Under the pieces are notes generated by a model that saw only the letters and a list, made by a program, of their open reading frames with translations, searched no databases and was not told the DNA's origin. Shown piece after piece: positions 38,743 through 51,565 of a DNA stretch of 64,000 bases. The stretch's first letter is position 1. Each line of letters begins with the position of its first letter. The DNA comes from Antennarius striatus (taxonomy: Eukaryota > Chordata > Actinopteri > Lophiiformes > Antennariidae). Made by a program: the position numbers and the translations under genes. The DNA lies in the NCBI RefSeq assembly GCF_040054535.1, contig NC_090788.1, positions 1,009,501 to 1,073,500 on the forward strand, read 5' to 3'.

Positions 38743-38811
38743 AGAGTTTGATGCAGAAGTTTGACGACTTGGACCAGAGCCAATCTTCTGATGACGTCAC
38801 GCCGACCACAG
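38743..38811 (+). other. Candidate exon (unidentified), 69 bases
   Basis: A strong acceptor (cttcattcaccaccgcag) and a gtagga donor bound an open segment reading SLMQKFDDLDQSQSSDDVTP. Composition is coding-like (acidic and Ser-rich, no repeats). I do not recognise the family, and no partner exon can be joined with confidence. Confidence 0.3.
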
Positions 38812-38918
38812 GTAGGATGTTTGTTTACGTTTATACTAATGTTTGTTTGTTTTTGCAAGAATAGCAGTTAGGAGCTACCAACATTTAGCATCGCGGTTGC
38901 TAAATGCAACCACAAATG

Positions 38919-38952
38919 CCAGCTCCTGAGGCATTGTTACCTCAGGAGCTGG
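38919..38952. repeat. Perfect 13-bp inverted repeat with an 8-base loop
   Basis: ccagctcctgagg, cattgtta, cctcaggagctgg. The stem is perfect and can extend by one G-T pair. Confidence 0.9.
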
Positions 38953-41900
38953 TGTCACCACCAGGGTGTACCCTGTGTGTCATTGGTGCTGAAGTTGGGG
39001 GTCCATCTCAAGATTCCTCTCAAATATTTCTGACAAAACTTGATTTTGCTTTTTGTAATTTTGGTGAATTTTTCTAAATATTATGTTTAAAGATTTTTTT
39101 TATGACAAAATATGAACAAAACTTTTTTTTTAAATTTATCGGCACCCATAAGATTTCAAACTTGTTTTCAAATTGGCTTCAATCATGATTTGAATTTAGA
39201 AATCAGATTCAGCTGCGTTCTGCTTGTGTCCACCAGAGGGAGCCAGAGCTCCACGTTTTACTGGTTTTCTCCTCTTCCTCAGTTTGTGATGAACTGAATG
39301 AAACCCATGTTTGTTTATCAGCTGCAGGAAATAAAACTAGAAGCGATCCTTTAAGTTTTAAGACATTTTATTCTATAAATGAGGAGATTTAAGGAAAAAT
39401 GAGCTTCAGGCGCTGAAAGGCTGCAGGTTTGTGTGTCGGTTGAGTCGGTTGACGCACACGCCGATCCCATTCCCACACTCTCTGACCAGAACCCTGTGGG
39501 AAGACGAGGACGTCTGAGTTTCCAGCCTCCATCTTTAGACTCGTTCATGCTTTTAGAAATAGCTGCAAAGAATCTGATAAAAATAAAGACGACAAGAGAA
39601 AAAATAAAATGATTCAGGAAGAGGAAGAATGTTTACTGTTCAACGAGTTCTAACTGCGATGAACACAATTAATTCATGTTGAAAATAAATGACTAAATCT
39701 GGTTAGATTTCAAAATTGGAATTATTTTGGAAAAGCAACTGAATTTCAAATAATTTTGAGATACAATTTTTGAATTTCCCGCCATTTCATCTACAAAGAT
39801 TTTGTAAAGTTTTCGTGAATTTTGTGATTTATTTCACCTGATTTTGCTGAAAATCACTATTGTTTTTTTTTAAAATATATTTTTATGCACTGCTAAATTT
39901 TGGGAATAAAATAAAAGTTTCTTCTGACTCGGAAAACGTGTTAAAGCTACACAGCATTAGCATCTGTTAACGGGTAATGAATTGTTAGTAGTGGCCGCTA
40001 GCAGAATGCTAGTGGCTGCTAAAAATGCTACCATTGGCTGCAGACATGCTTCTCTTAGCTGCAGATGTTCTATCATTGGCTGCAGCTAACATTAGCACGT
40101 TAGCAGCTAATGCTAATAGCGTCCTTCTAGAAACCCTCTCGGGTATTTCTGGGCCGGTGTGTTTGTTGGACCGGCGGTGTGTTTGTGTGTGGTTTTGACC
40201 TCTGACCTCTCCTTCCTGTGGCAGCGGCAGGCGGTTCAGTTCGGTACCCAGCATCCTTTGCGAGGCCAGCTGTCAGGGCCTCCGTCCAGCGTTTTCCAGC
40301 TTGGGACTGTGGGAAAGTGGGAACCCCAGTTCGTCCCACAAGACCAGCTAATATCTAACCCCCCCCCCATCCTGTTTCCTGGACCTAACGTCTAAATTTA
40401 ACACAAGGCCCCGCCCCCAGCATGTTCTAAGTTCTAGTCCCAGCAGCTAACGACTAAAATAAGACCAGCAACCAGTTGAAATCGGATGAAGTGATTTAAA
40501 ATTAAGATTTAATTCAATTTCTTTTCACTTTATTCTCATTTAATTTTTTTTATTTTACATCCAAAATTGTAAAAGCAAACATAAATTCCTGCAGCTGGTT
40601 CAACGTCTGAAGAAGATCCCATCCTGGTGTGAAGAGCTGGATGGATGATGGATGATGGATGATGGATGGAGGGCTGGTTGTGTGCCACTTAACCCCCTCA
40701 CAGCAGCACCAGCAGGCCATTACTGTTCAGGAAATTTACTGAATTATTCAATCACTTCCTCTCTGCCTTCTCCACAGGATGCTGAGCGTCCGCTGGAAAT
40801 CACAGAGAGCCTCTGGTTCACGTGTTGGTGGTGAGTTGACCTACTTCACCAGAAGTTTCACCAGGTTCACGCCGAGACTTCTTTTACCAAAGATCTGACA
40901 AATAAAGACGACTTTATTCAGTCAGAAACCGAAACGAAGGGAGAAAAGGACGACTGACCACACGTCTGGTTATTATCAGGATGTTACGAGACTAAACTCA
41001 AGATATTTACAATATTATTCTGAAAATATTTATTATGACCTTGTTTAAAAATATTTATAATATTGTTACTCTATACTCAAAATATTTATAATATTATGAT
41101 TTTATGCTGAAAATATTCACATTATTATGACTTTAAATATTGCAAATCTATCAAATATTGTCAATGCTACAATACAAGGACTTTATTATCATATGACTTT
41201 ATTCTGATATCATGACTTTACTCAAAATATTTACAATACTACGACTTGTAATGACTTCATTCTCATATTGATCATATGACTTTTCTCATATTATTCCATC
41301 TTATTCCGACTCGTATCTTTTTAATATTGTGACTGTAACACACAACATGTTTTACTTCTTTTTGTCAGTTGGTTTTCTTTCCATTAAACTGGTTTAGGCG
41401 TTTACATTGAACCGGATCAGAAGAAACACACCAGCTGACCCTCAACCTGAAACAGATGAGAGAAAATGAGAAAATAAAAACCGGTGACACTGAAAATAAA
41501 CGGAAGGTTTTCATAGAACTCGTCTGTACAGGATGGTCACCTGATCCAGATGGATTGATTATTGGTTTTGGTCTCAAAGCTGAGTTTAGTTTCTCAGGAG
41601 CTGAGGATAAACTTTGAGACGTTTCAGGAGGAAGTTTTCTCTCGTCGGTTTCGTCGGATAGTTTTTCTCAACCAACCGTTTGGAGTTCCTCTCAAATCAA
41701 ACCGTTGGAGGCGTCTGGACGGTGGGAACGTTTCTCAACCCGGCGGTTTATCTTAGTCGTCGAACGCAGCTGCGCCGGGCCGGACGCCAACGCCTGGCGG
41801 CGACCTCTGGGTCACACGTGACGACCACTAGCGGCTAACGCTAACAAAATGCCTGGAACAGTCGTATGAACGACTCGTCGAGTCTGTCGGAGATCATCCG

Positions 41901-42838
41901 ACCGACGTCGGATGAAACGAGCGACCTTGTTGGGAGGTTGGAGAGGATGATGGAATGCGGGGGTGTTGGTGGGGGGGGGTGAATTCCAGAGGACGGGGAG
42001 AGTTTTGTCATCCCAGCAGCAGAAACAGGAAGTGAGTTAAAACCTCTCCGCTGACCTCTTGACCCCTGCTGATAACATTCCCACCCTCCCCCATCCCTGC
42101 AGCTGTGTGACCCCCCCGTCTCCCTCGACTCATTTCCTCTCCGTCCACGAATCTCCAGTGAGAAATTCCCCTTCGCCTCTTCCTCGATGCTACGTCTGAA
42201 GCTAAAAATGCTAGTTTTATCCGTCTATCCGACGTGAAATAAGTTCGACCGCGTCGGATTCTCACCGCTAACGTCAGACATGACTCAGCAGCTCCAGTCG
42301 AGTCCATGAACAGGAGCGCAACGCTAACATCGTCATCACTTCTGTTTTCCGGATGTTTTAAAGTTGTCCTGAGCGTTAGCTTTCCAACTAGCGACACAAT
42401 GCTAAGCTAGTGTCTTATTTGTGATGCTTATTACTAAATTTTAATCTTAAAATTAATAAAGATAATAATTTATAAAAGTATATAAAGTATTATCAGCATA
42501 CGTTAGCATGCTAACCTGTCAAACGTACGCTATATTATGTTGCTGGTATGTTAGCATGCATGCCATGCTAATATTAGCTTGGGCGTGGCCACGAGCTGTG
42601 ATGTCATCTATCAGGTGTCATGAATCCTTGAGGTTTTTGATTATAGCGGACCTTTGCCGTCCTCCTGGGGGGTTTTAGTGGAGCGGGGGGGTGGGGGAGG
42701 GCAGTGGGGGCTTGTTGGTCCTACTGGTTTAAACGGGGAGCGTTTCCTTCTGTTTAGTCTGCGCTCGCTGGACGCCGTCCATCGTCTCATCTCGTCTTCA
42801 TCCTTTCCTCTTTTCCACTCATGCAAATCCCCGACTTC

Positions 42839-42893
42839 CTGACACACACACACACACACACACACTCTCACACACACACACACACACACACTC
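42839..42893. repeat. CA microsatellite (interrupted)
   Basis: Two CA arrays separated by ctct. Confidence 0.95.
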
Positions 42894-43221
42894 TGATCGC
42901 TGACAGCGGCGTCCGGGTTGATTGACAGCTGTATGGCGGTTTGACGGACAGGCGGTTTTGTCCCGGCGCGCCTCTGAGTAGAACTCCCAGGGTGCACCGG
43001 GGCGGCGCCTGTAAAGAGACAAGGGCCACCGTGAAGATGCACCAGCCTGACAGGACGGGGGGGGGGGTTGTCGGGGCTGGAGGGGGGGCGGCTCCTCGCT
43101 TCTGGACACCCACTGCTTCAAGAGGGGGGGGTCAAAGGTCACGGAGGGACGGGGCGTCTCATCGGCCCGTCGCTTCGCTGGAGAGGAGGAACCTTCCAGG
43201 AAATAAAAGATTGTTTCCTAT

Positions 43222-43372
43222 GATGTCAAACAAGTGGCCCGGGGGCCGGATCCGGCCCTCCAGGGGGTCCAGTCCGGCCCCCGACTTTTGTAAGTTACCT
43301 CTGTGGACTAAAAGTCAGCTTAATTCTACTTGCATGTGGCCCCCCACACCAAAATGAGTGACACCCCCACTT
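43222..43372. mobile_element. Short hAT-type non-autonomous element
   Basis: The left part (gatgtcaaacaagtggcccg, then gggccggatccggccc) and the right part (gcatgtggccccccacacca, then gtgacacccccacttta) resemble the ends of the widespread vertebrate element that reads gtcaaactgcggcccgggggccaaatc. Length is about 150 bp with no coding content. Class is assigned from memory of that family. Confidence 0.5.
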
Positions 43373-43635
43373 TAACGCCGTCGATCTATAAATGAAAGTT
43401 GATCATTCTCCGCTCACGTGGTGGAGCGATCGCGTCAGAACGACCTCGTCTGTACGTTTGAATCGGCGTCTTTTGAAGAGAATAACTTTATTTCACACAC
43501 AGGAAGAGGAATGGAATGGAACCGACAACCATCCATCAGGCTAGCACGTAGCATCAGAGTGGGGGGGGCCGGTGAACGGGTTTATTGGTAAAAGCCGGAG
43601 GAGGAAACATCCATGCATAATTTATTTTTCTCTAT

Positions 43636-43658
43636 CACACACACACACACACACCGTC

Positions 43659-43704
<46 letters not shown>

Positions 43705-43834
43705 CAAAAACGACATGAGAGAAAGTGTTTGAGGCTGAGAGCTCGTCTTTAATGGACTCTGATTTGAGATGATGAACCGAAACGGCAGCACGTGAACACA
43801 CACACACGCACACACACACACACACACACACACG
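43636..43834. repeat. CA, GT and CA arrays in alternating orientation
   Basis: CA (43636-43654), GT (43662-43702) and CA (43796-43834) arrays. The GT and second CA arrays could pair across a 93-base loop. Confidence 0.95.
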
Positions 43835-46800
43835 TCTGTATGCACTGCTCTGGGAAGCCATTAGCGTGACCCAGCCTCGATTACTTATTTATGGCGCGGC
43901 GAGTGGAGCGGACGACCGCGGGGCCTCGTTTGGAGAACCGTTGTTCCACTTCGCCCAGATCCTCGCCGTTCTCCGTCGGCCCGTTTGGAGCTGTCAGCAG
44001 AAAGGTCTCGATCCAGAAAGGGTTAATTATCAGCGGGGCGGGGCTCGAACCCCTCCCTGGTTCCCAACCCCCCCCCCCAATTTGTTGTGATTCAAAATCT
44101 AAATTCTGAAAAAAATGAAGCATTCTTGTCATTTTATTTCTGTTCAGGCAAATTGAAATAAAAATTCTGCTAAAATTTCAACCATAAACTCCCAATTTAC
44201 ATTTTTTTAAATGGAAAGTTTGACTTAATTTTATATTTTTCATTTTAACAAACCCCCTTATATTCTTTTATTTTGTCAATGTGTCAGTTTTTCCCCACAT
44301 TTTTAATAAAAATGCATTCAGAATAAATTCGGTCACACGTGTTCGCTTTTTTTAAACTCCTTTTTATTGGTTCGTCTTCAGCCGGGGGGGGGGGTTTGAG
44401 GGTGTTGGGGAGGGGGCGGGAGCAGCCAGGCCACACCCAGAGAAACAAACAAACAAACAAAATGAAAAGACAAACGTGTGTTTCTCCCCGTCTCTTGGGA
44501 ACACGTGAAATAAATACTCGCCGCCGTCCTCGTGACTCGATGCCGTTTAAATAAAAACACGTGAAGAAGAGAATTTGTTCGTAGATAATAGATTCATTTA
44601 CGATAAACTTCTATATATATTTGTTCTGTATACTCTCCTTAAATTCTTTTATAACATACAAGATGCCAATTTTGTACCTAAAGCGATGCTAAGACACGAG
44701 GGCGGTCACTGGTTATACTGGCAGCCTGCGTTCGTACGGTGTTGCTCCCTCCGGTCCACTGGGAATGCTGGGAAACTACTTTTGGAATGAAAAGACTTAT
44801 GATGGAACGATGGAAACACACAGGGTGGAGTCGTGGATTTTAAAGTTTGAAATAGTGATTTTTTTTTTTGCACATAAATCAATCAAATTGCGCATAAACG
44901 ACCGAACTGATGGAGGAACGCTTCTAATTTGAGTATGAATATTGGTACAGAGACGGGTCCAGGAACCCGAATGGCGATGCAAAATTGGGAAAATGTGTAT
45001 ATTTTACCTTTCAAATTTCCTTTTTAATTTAAAAACCATTTAAAATGTGCCTCAAGCACCAAAATCAGACTGTACGTCATCGTTTCCGTAAAGCTGTTGT
45101 TCATAATGTGTTTTAGATTTATTCCAGCATCCCGATGGAGAGATTTCAGATTCATCGGTTTTTAACGCCGTCAAAAAACGGATGGCGATTCCAAAATGTC
45201 TCTCAATAAATTAGAATTGTAGTCGTAAGTGGAGAAGAGTTGAAAGAGAAACGGTTCGTCCATCGGAGTAAAACCAGTGACGAGCGCAGGAACGTTTGGG
45301 GCCACATTCAAACAAAAATGTTTTAAAAATCATAAACTTAAAATAACACATGATGCATGAATTAAAACTGAATTAGATCGACTTTTTGTTCTCCCCCCCC
45401 CTGGGTTCAAGCAGGTTAGCAAATGCGCTCTTCGTTGTTTAGCTTATTTACGTTTGTTGCCCCAAAAGTTCTTGATTCGCTCAAGTGGTAAATAATTTAA
45501 TTTTCATTATATAATGGGAAACAGCTGTAATAATAAGGATCTCATAGAAAGAAAATAAAGCAGAATAAAAATAGTTGTAGCCCGTATTTACATATAAAAA
45601 TATAGCAAAGAAACATTTAACAAATCAGGCCGAATGCATCCAAACTAACACACACACACTTTTACATTTACATGCACACACACCTGACGTTGTGTGTTGT
45701 GTGTCAGCTTTGAATCCTTCCCAGAAGAGCCTTTTGACACGTTAGCATTGTGTTAGCATCACGTTTGATTCGCGTACCTGAAATGACCCTGTGACCCCAT
45801 GGCGACGACCTCCCTTCCCTTTTTCCCGACATCCGACCTCTCCCCTCCTTCGCTCCCCATCAGCTGTCCATCTGCCCGACACCACAACTCCATCCTGCCC
45901 CCCCGACCCCCCCACTCCATTCCTCTCCGGCCCATTAAGAGCTATCATGAAGCTAATTGCCTGTTTGATCAACTCTCCATGGACCAGAACTGGAGGCTTT
46001 TAGCCCGCCGAGCTAAAGAGCAAAGACGCACGAGGACGCGGGGATCTGTGGGCGTGGCTTATTGTTAGCCGCCGTTCAAAACCAGTTTCCGACATTTGTC
46101 TTCCTCGTTAAAACTCGTGATAGTCTTGAGTCCCTCGACGTAACCCCGGGCGTGACATCCCAACGCGAGGCGGGTCGTACATCAGGATCAGGCTAACGTA
46201 TCACGAGAGCTGCGTTAGCTTCGGAGGCTAACGCGTTCCAGAAACTAAACATGCATTTTTCTGTGCCCAATCTTAACCCAACCACTGTTTCATGTAAGCT
46301 AACTGAGCTGTTTGCATCCGTTGGTCGGTTCAATGCAAACATTATTTTGAGAGTGACTTCCTCCATTCTTCGGCTAACGTCGTGACCGAGCGGCTAAAAG
46401 TGAGGCTGGAACTGACTTTGGGATGTTAGCGGGCGCTAGCACAAGACAACAGGCTACAATTTGTCGGATATAGTCTTGTAAATATGACATGTCCTGTTTT
46501 CATGCACAAGTGAGATGCTGCATCAGCTGGAGCTTGAATTAAAGACGACGCAGGATGGTCAAAGTCGTTTTTAGAGACGCCCGACTTTTAGCCGTTTGGT
46601 AGTAAAACCTACAGAACCCTGTTGGAACTTCGATGTTGGATTTTTATCTAGTCAGTCAGGTGTGGTGGAGGAGGAGGAGGAAGAGGAGGGACGGATCCTG
46701 GTGGGGGAGGTGAAGGTCGGTCCGCGACAGGCTAACCTGGGGAGGAAACCCGACCGGAACATGGAAGCTCTACCGAAGCAACGCGGCTAAAAATAAAATA

Positions 46801-47564
46801 ACGGAGGCTTCTTCTGCTGACGAAACAACACACACACAGGCGCTACATACGCAGGTTGTTGTACAGTTGGAGGACACACACACACTTCCCTAACCACAAT
46901 GGATGCACCCTCCCTCCGGTTAAATAATCCCCCGTTCAGCTCCGGTCAGTCCGTCGACCTCGCGGTGCTTTTCCTCTACAAACGGCTTATAGCATTGACA
47001 TTGACCGAGTTCACGCGTCGCCCCCTTTTGGTCTGGTTGCAGGTGAGTTATTAGCGTCTTTGTCGCTTCAGGCTTTGCTCAATTTTTTCTTTTTCTCATT
47101 GTCTTTGTGGCCAAAGTCCTTAATCATATCTCTGGACATCAAACTCTGGACCAGACCACTCGCATTGCCTCAAGCATTTCCCTTCCCCCCTCGATTCGGT
47201 CCATTTCCTGCTTGTGTTGCCCAGGAAGTAAGTCGAAGGAATAAATAAATAGATTTTAAAGCATCCAGACATGATGCATTGATTGTCTGGAAGTCCCGGT
47301 TAAGGGTGAAGGTCAGTCCAACGAAGCGTGACAGCATCTCCTCCTTCCAGACCAGTTGTGAAGTCTCCAACATGAACAGGCACTGTAAGGCTTTGGTCCC
47401 TCCTGAGCTGGAGTACAAGTAACTTCAATGACGTCTCGTTGGGTCGGATGATTGGGTGAGTTGTCATACATTAGTAGGCGGGTCGCTGTGGCGCCGTCGG
47501 CGACAGCCTTGCTTTGGCGACAGCTGAAGAACAAGAGGATTCATCTAGCCCCCGTCTAGGCCTG
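43835..47564. other. Region downstream of spry3, including its unmapped 3' UTR
   Basis: The spry3 3' UTR must start at 47564 and run leftwards, but I see no AATAAA on the minus strand close to the stop; the first clear one is near 45123-45118. A CNE-like island (45930-45980, agctatcatgaagctaattg) and a CNE-like patch at 43860-43930 are also present. No other gene was recognised. Confidence 0.35.
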
Positions 47565-48479
47565 TCATAACGGCTTGTCCAGGACCTTGCTGCGAAGCGA
47601 CGGATGGCCGGAGTTGGGGTTGGAGGCGGAAATCTTGCGGCACACGGTGTTGGTGTTACTGCACCTGCACCCGGGACGCGTGGCGCGATCGTGGGCACGC
47701 TGGCACAAGGCAAGGCACAGCCTGGCAGGGGGGTAGCAGCAGAGGCAAGGCAGGCAGAGCGACAGCAGCCCCATGCTGCCCCAACGGGCGCAAGCGTGGG
47801 CCGAGGCGCAGGAGCACGGCCGGTCGGCGCAGTTGTCCTCGTCGTCCTGGGCGGAGCAGTGGTAGAACAGGCCCTTAACGCAACACAAACAGGTTCCGTA
47901 CTCCATGGCGCTTTCAGCCGAGCACAGGCAGCGCTGCCCGCAAGCCCAACAGGACGGCAGGCGGCGTGGGGCGCAGCACTCTTGACACTTACAGCGGCCG
48001 CACCCCTCACAGATGAACGCATGACGACCCAAATCGACCTCGTCGTCCGTTAAGCCTTTATCCAACGACACGTCGGGCTTGAGTTCCCCTTTAGGTTGAG
48101 AACGGACCACCGAACCCGAGTGAGACGGCGTCAAACCGGCCAGAAGCCGCTGGTCGGAGGCGGCGCTGGTCCGGGACATGGACGAGCTGACGGTACTGGA
48201 GCGACTCAAGCGGGACCAGTGGGCGTGCTGCTGCTGACTTTGGCTGCGAGGCATGCCTGACTGAAAAGAAGGCTGGGGGCGGTGGGAGTAGACTCCATGA
48301 GGGTATCGGTCATCATGAGCATAGAAAAATCCAGACTGGGAGGCCGGTTCCAGCGCCACCGGCCTCTCCACATAGTCATTGTTGGCCCGGATTATCCGTA
48401 TCTGGTCGAGCGACAGCACCGGGACCTGCTGGAGGTCCAGTCCGTCCATCTCCACCCTGTAGGAGTGAGTAGGGTCCAT
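47565..48479 (-). CDS. spry3: Sprouty homolog 3 (complete, single coding exon, 304 aa)
   Basis: Sprouty proteins are feedback inhibitors of receptor tyrosine kinase/Ras/ERK signalling. They are recruited to membranes by a palmitoylated cysteine-rich domain. The 304-residue protein has the N-terminal tyrosine motif NNDYVERP (Tyr36, the Cbl-type docking tyrosine), a serine-rich stretch at about 89-108 followed by [13 protein letters not shown], and the SPR cysteine-rich domain from about Cys157 to Cys280 ([42 protein letters not shown]). The SDQRLLA.LTPS.SG block, [11 protein letters not shown] and TNTVCRKIS favour Sprouty3 over Sprouty1, 2 or 4. The ATG at 48479 was chosen because it carries A at -3 and G at +4 and lies downstream of a splice acceptor; a second ATG ten codons later is also possible and would be closer to the mammalian start. 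Length agrees with the family (about 290-320 aa). The coding region is uninterrupted, as usual for Sprouty genes. Family assignment is very secure; the paralogue call is strong but made from memory. Confidence 0.94.
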   Translation of the reverse strand: MDPTHSYRVEMDGLDLQQVPVLSLDQIRIIRANNDYVERPVALEPASQSGFFYAHDDRYPHGVYSHRPQPSFQSGMPRSQSQQQHAHWSRLSRSSTVSSSMSRTSAASDQRLLAGLTPSHSGSVVRSQPKGELKPDVSLDKGLTDDEVDLGRHAFICEGCGRCKCQECCAPRRLPSCWACGQRCLCSAESAMEYGTCLCCVKGLFYHCSAQDDEDNCADRPCSCASAHACARWGSMGLLSLCLPCLCCYPPARLCLALCQRAHDRATRPGCRCSNTNTVCRKISASNPNSGHPSLRSKVLDKPL

Positions 48480-48565
48480 CCTGGTGAGCCAGGCTGGGGG
48501 GCACCAGGGCGATGGGCCGGGTCTGGCGCAAGGTCCTCCCAACTTTCACGGCACATCAGATAAAT
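48480..48565 (-). other. spry3: 5' UTR part of the spry3 coding exon, with splice acceptor
   Basis: Reading the minus strand, a pyrimidine-rich acceptor (ttctttgcatttgcag) ends at 48566, 86 bases before the ATG. Sprouty genes usually have one or more non-coding 5' exons spliced to a single coding exon, so this is probably where the upstream leader joins. The frame upstream of the ATG is also open for about 20 codons but lacks another ATG. The acceptor is seen directly; its use is inferred. Confidence 0.55.
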
Positions 48566-49003
48566 CTGCAAATGCAAAGAAGAGGAATGCTATAGCGGTT
48601 AGCAAAGTTAACCAAGTTTGAGTAATTAAAAGCACCAAAATCAACTTCAGACAGATTCTGATGGTTCAGATGATTCTAGAACATGCTGGTTCCGACCCGG
48701 ATTGGGTTGACCCCATCTCGAGTGATGGTCCAACTAAACAAGGCCTTGAATTCAGTGTTATTGGTAGAGAGGAAGATGCAAGTAGCAACGCCCCAGATTA
48801 CCCACCGGCCGGTTCTGAACAGGAAGATTATGGGAACCGAACCAACGGTTTAGTCCTGCAGATTGGACTGCAGAACTTTTTAGACTTTTAGTTTGGTAGA
48901 GGACATCCCCAACCCCAACCTGCTTGTTGGAGGTGAGAAAAACGGAATTATCAGAATGCAAATAACGAATGAAGTCTGTAGGTTCTTAATTGTCCAGGTT
49001 CTG

Positions 49004-49154
49004 GTTATCCAAGGTTGTTGAAGTCAATCCACTGGACTGTAAGATAGTTTCTTGAAGACGTTTCATCTCTAGTCCAAGAGGCCTCGTCAGTTCTCGTGTC
49101 TTCAAGAAACATTCCTAAAGTCCTGTGGATTGATTGAAACAACTTTTGGATAAC
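49004..49154. mobile_element. Foldback MITE (about 150 bp, imperfect palindrome)
   Basis: The ends gttatccaaggttgtt and aacaacttttggataac are inverted. Inside, tcaatccactggact and tttcttgaaga pair with tcttcaagaaac and gtcctgtggattgattga. Arms are about 55 bases with mismatches around a central loop that includes tccaagaggcctcgtcag. This corresponds to a very common teleost dispersed repeat that reads ttcttgaagacgtttc. It has no coding content. Confidence 0.75.
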
Positions 49155-51417
49155 AAAGAATAAAGCACCAAATTCTAAGTCAAACATTCGTGACTTCGTT
49201 GAACAGGACTTTGCCCAAGAATCATTTCATCAGCACAGATCCACAGAGCCACCAGCTCAAGCTACCACCATTATTAGATTGACAAAGTTGCAGACGTTCG
49301 ACCACAAGGTCCAGACTGTAATTTAGCATCTGTTGAAAGCAGCTGACACCAGCAGACCGGCCGGTTCAGACTTGCCGCTGCTTTGGTCCGGACTTCTGGC
49401 ACCAGAACAGTCGGTCCAAACGAGTCAAGATGTATCCAGCAATTCTGAATTCATATTTTCATGCTTTGGGTCGAAGACTTTCTTTTTTTTTAAACTCTCC
49501 AGACACAATACGCTGATGTTCCCTTGTGTTCTGACATTGACATTTCGCATTGCATACTCAGTGTAATGCTTTGCAAGATTGCAAATAAAAGCCTTAAAGG
49601 TACCAATAATGTTCTTCAGGGTGCAGCAAATGCACAGACATAAAATTCAATAAAAGGTCTAAGTGTACTTAAATATGCAGCTGATTTAATTTGCTGCTCA
49701 GACATCAGATGAGGCCTGAATTAAAGACAGATCTCCAGAAGGAAAACCTCGATGGCCTATCTGATCCTCGCTTTGTAAGAAAAAAGTCTCGCAACCGATT
49801 TCGTCCGCCGACGTGCGGAGTAGCTGCAGTCCTGCCAAGTGGCCAACAGGGAGGGATGGTTGGCTCCTCGTGCGGTGCCAGTCCTCTAAGAGTAATGAGG
49901 CCAAATGGAAATACATTTACAGCCGATCAGGAGATTAGATGGAAGAGAGGAAGAGGGAACAGACGGCCACGTCCATGCGAATCCAGATAAATTCATAACC
50001 GACCCAGACCAGCTCCTCTTACCGTTTCCTACGGCGGAACAAGAGAAAATCTTCCCCTTCTCTTATATTCATCAAAGTTAAGTCCTAACCCTCTGTGGAG
50101 GTACGGTTCAGTTTCCAACAAGTCTCGATTGTTAATACCTTCCAGGATGGACTCTCGAGAAGTCAACCTGTGGATGAGCGACACGCCTAAAGATACTGGG
50201 AGAATCCTGTTTCTTTTTGCGTCTGTAAAGCTTAACCAAACCTATCTGGTAGTCTTTTGGTAGAAAAGACTCGACCTGATTACCTTGGCCGAGGTGATGA
50301 ACTCCTCTTCCTGTCCTAAGACAACTAAGTTTGGCCTGAAGTTGCTCGATCCGCCTCGAGCATCTCTGAGGCAGCAGATAAGACGGGGAGAGGTCCTGGT
50401 GACTAATCTCATCAGGACTCCGCCCGCCTATCGGCTCATCTAATTGGTAAAAGGAAGAGGCCTGCCGTCCGTTTCCACAAACTCCTGCTTACCGACTGGT
50501 TTGAGCCGCCGTCTCTTCCAACACGCCACCGATACTGGACGTAAAGAAGAGACCGCGGCTCGAGAGAATAGAACAAGAATGTCCCTAAAAATTGCCAATC
50601 AGACAATCTGGATGAATTCACTTTGTTTTGTAACCTGAAAACAGACGTGAAGAAACGGAGTGAGTCGAAGCTGGTGGAGGTAACCTGAGGATGGACCTCT
50701 GTGCTGGGGGAGTATCGCTAATGACTGAGCCCCCCCCTCGCCTTGGGACACACACACACACACACACATTCTGTCTCCATGTGACACACACCACATTCAC
50801 CCCATCCTGCCAGGTTTTCAAACGATGCCTCCTTCTGCCGGACAGACCTGTCAAAGTCCTGAAAAAAGTGTCATTTTAGTAAAAATCTTTCATTTTCCTG
50901 CTTCGGCCTTTGATGTCGACGATTAAATCTATATTAGATCGACTGTCGGCTCGAACCGAAAAGATTGTTCAGAAAAGATTGTTCTGGTACCAGTAGGAGT
51001 AAAAAGACAGTCCATGTTTGGTTCGTGGAGAAAAATTCAACTGACTGGTGTTTTTAAAGATATTTCGAACAGAATACTGAAGTCGACGGTCGGGGGCGGT
51101 TGTCGCCAAAATGTTTGAATAATCACAAACAAACTTTTCGACCTTTGCTGACATCAAAGTTGATGACATCATAGTTTCTGCTATTCTAAGACGAGCTACA
51201 ATGACCTCCTGCCCCCTTCCTCCTCTCCTTCGCTCTCTCCTTTCAAACCTCCTCCTGTCCTGACCTCGACTCGTTCTTTTCTTGCACGGGTTCTGTTTCC
51301 CTTTTTGCTTCCGGCTCGCGGAAAGTTTTTCTGCTACGAAAAGACAATCTTTGTTCCAATAGTAAGAAAAACTATTTAAAAAAATAAAAAAAACGGCTTG
51401 AAGTTATAGTTACACAA

Positions 51418-51565
51418 TAATCCCTCATTACTCGCGGTTAACGCGTTCCAGGACCATCCGCGAAAAATGAAATTCCGCGATATGGCAAATTATTTTATTA
51501 GGCTAACTTAAACGTTTATGAACCCTCCCCATACTGATATTAAACCATTGATAGTCACTTCCTGT
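51418..51565. mobile_element. Dispersed teleost repeat with tcgcggttaacgcg end
   Basis: The segment runs from cctcattactcgcggttaac through ccgcgaaaaatgaaattccg to gaaccctccccatactgata. Its style (a cgcgg head, then cgaaatccgcga) is that of a widespread fish non-autonomous repeat. The right boundary is uncertain and no clear target duplication was seen. Confidence 0.55.

Larger units (their letters stand above)
38274..42838. other. Intergenic DNA with weak exon candidates
   Basis: Mostly unique. AT-rich stretches at 39.0-39.2, 39.6-40.0 and 41.0-41.35 kb, the last with a degenerate tandem around caaaatatttacaatat. AATAAA hexamers on both strands lie near 39330 (plus) and 39372 (minus), beside good splice acceptors on both strands, so a terminal exon could lie here, but no protein is recognised. 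Confidence 0.35.

Noticed and set aside
42008-42397. 129-residue minus-strand open frame
   Set aside because: No domain, no splice sites consistent with it, and interrupted by gctaac-type words; composition is not coding-like.
44035-44060. tRNA-like T-arm (gctcgaacccctccc)
   Set aside because: No acceptor stem, D-arm or anticodon arm can be built around it; likewise ggtatcgaacccccg near 3847.
47604-48053. 149-residue plus-strand open frame
   Set aside because: It is the antisense shadow of the GC-rich spry3 coding exon.
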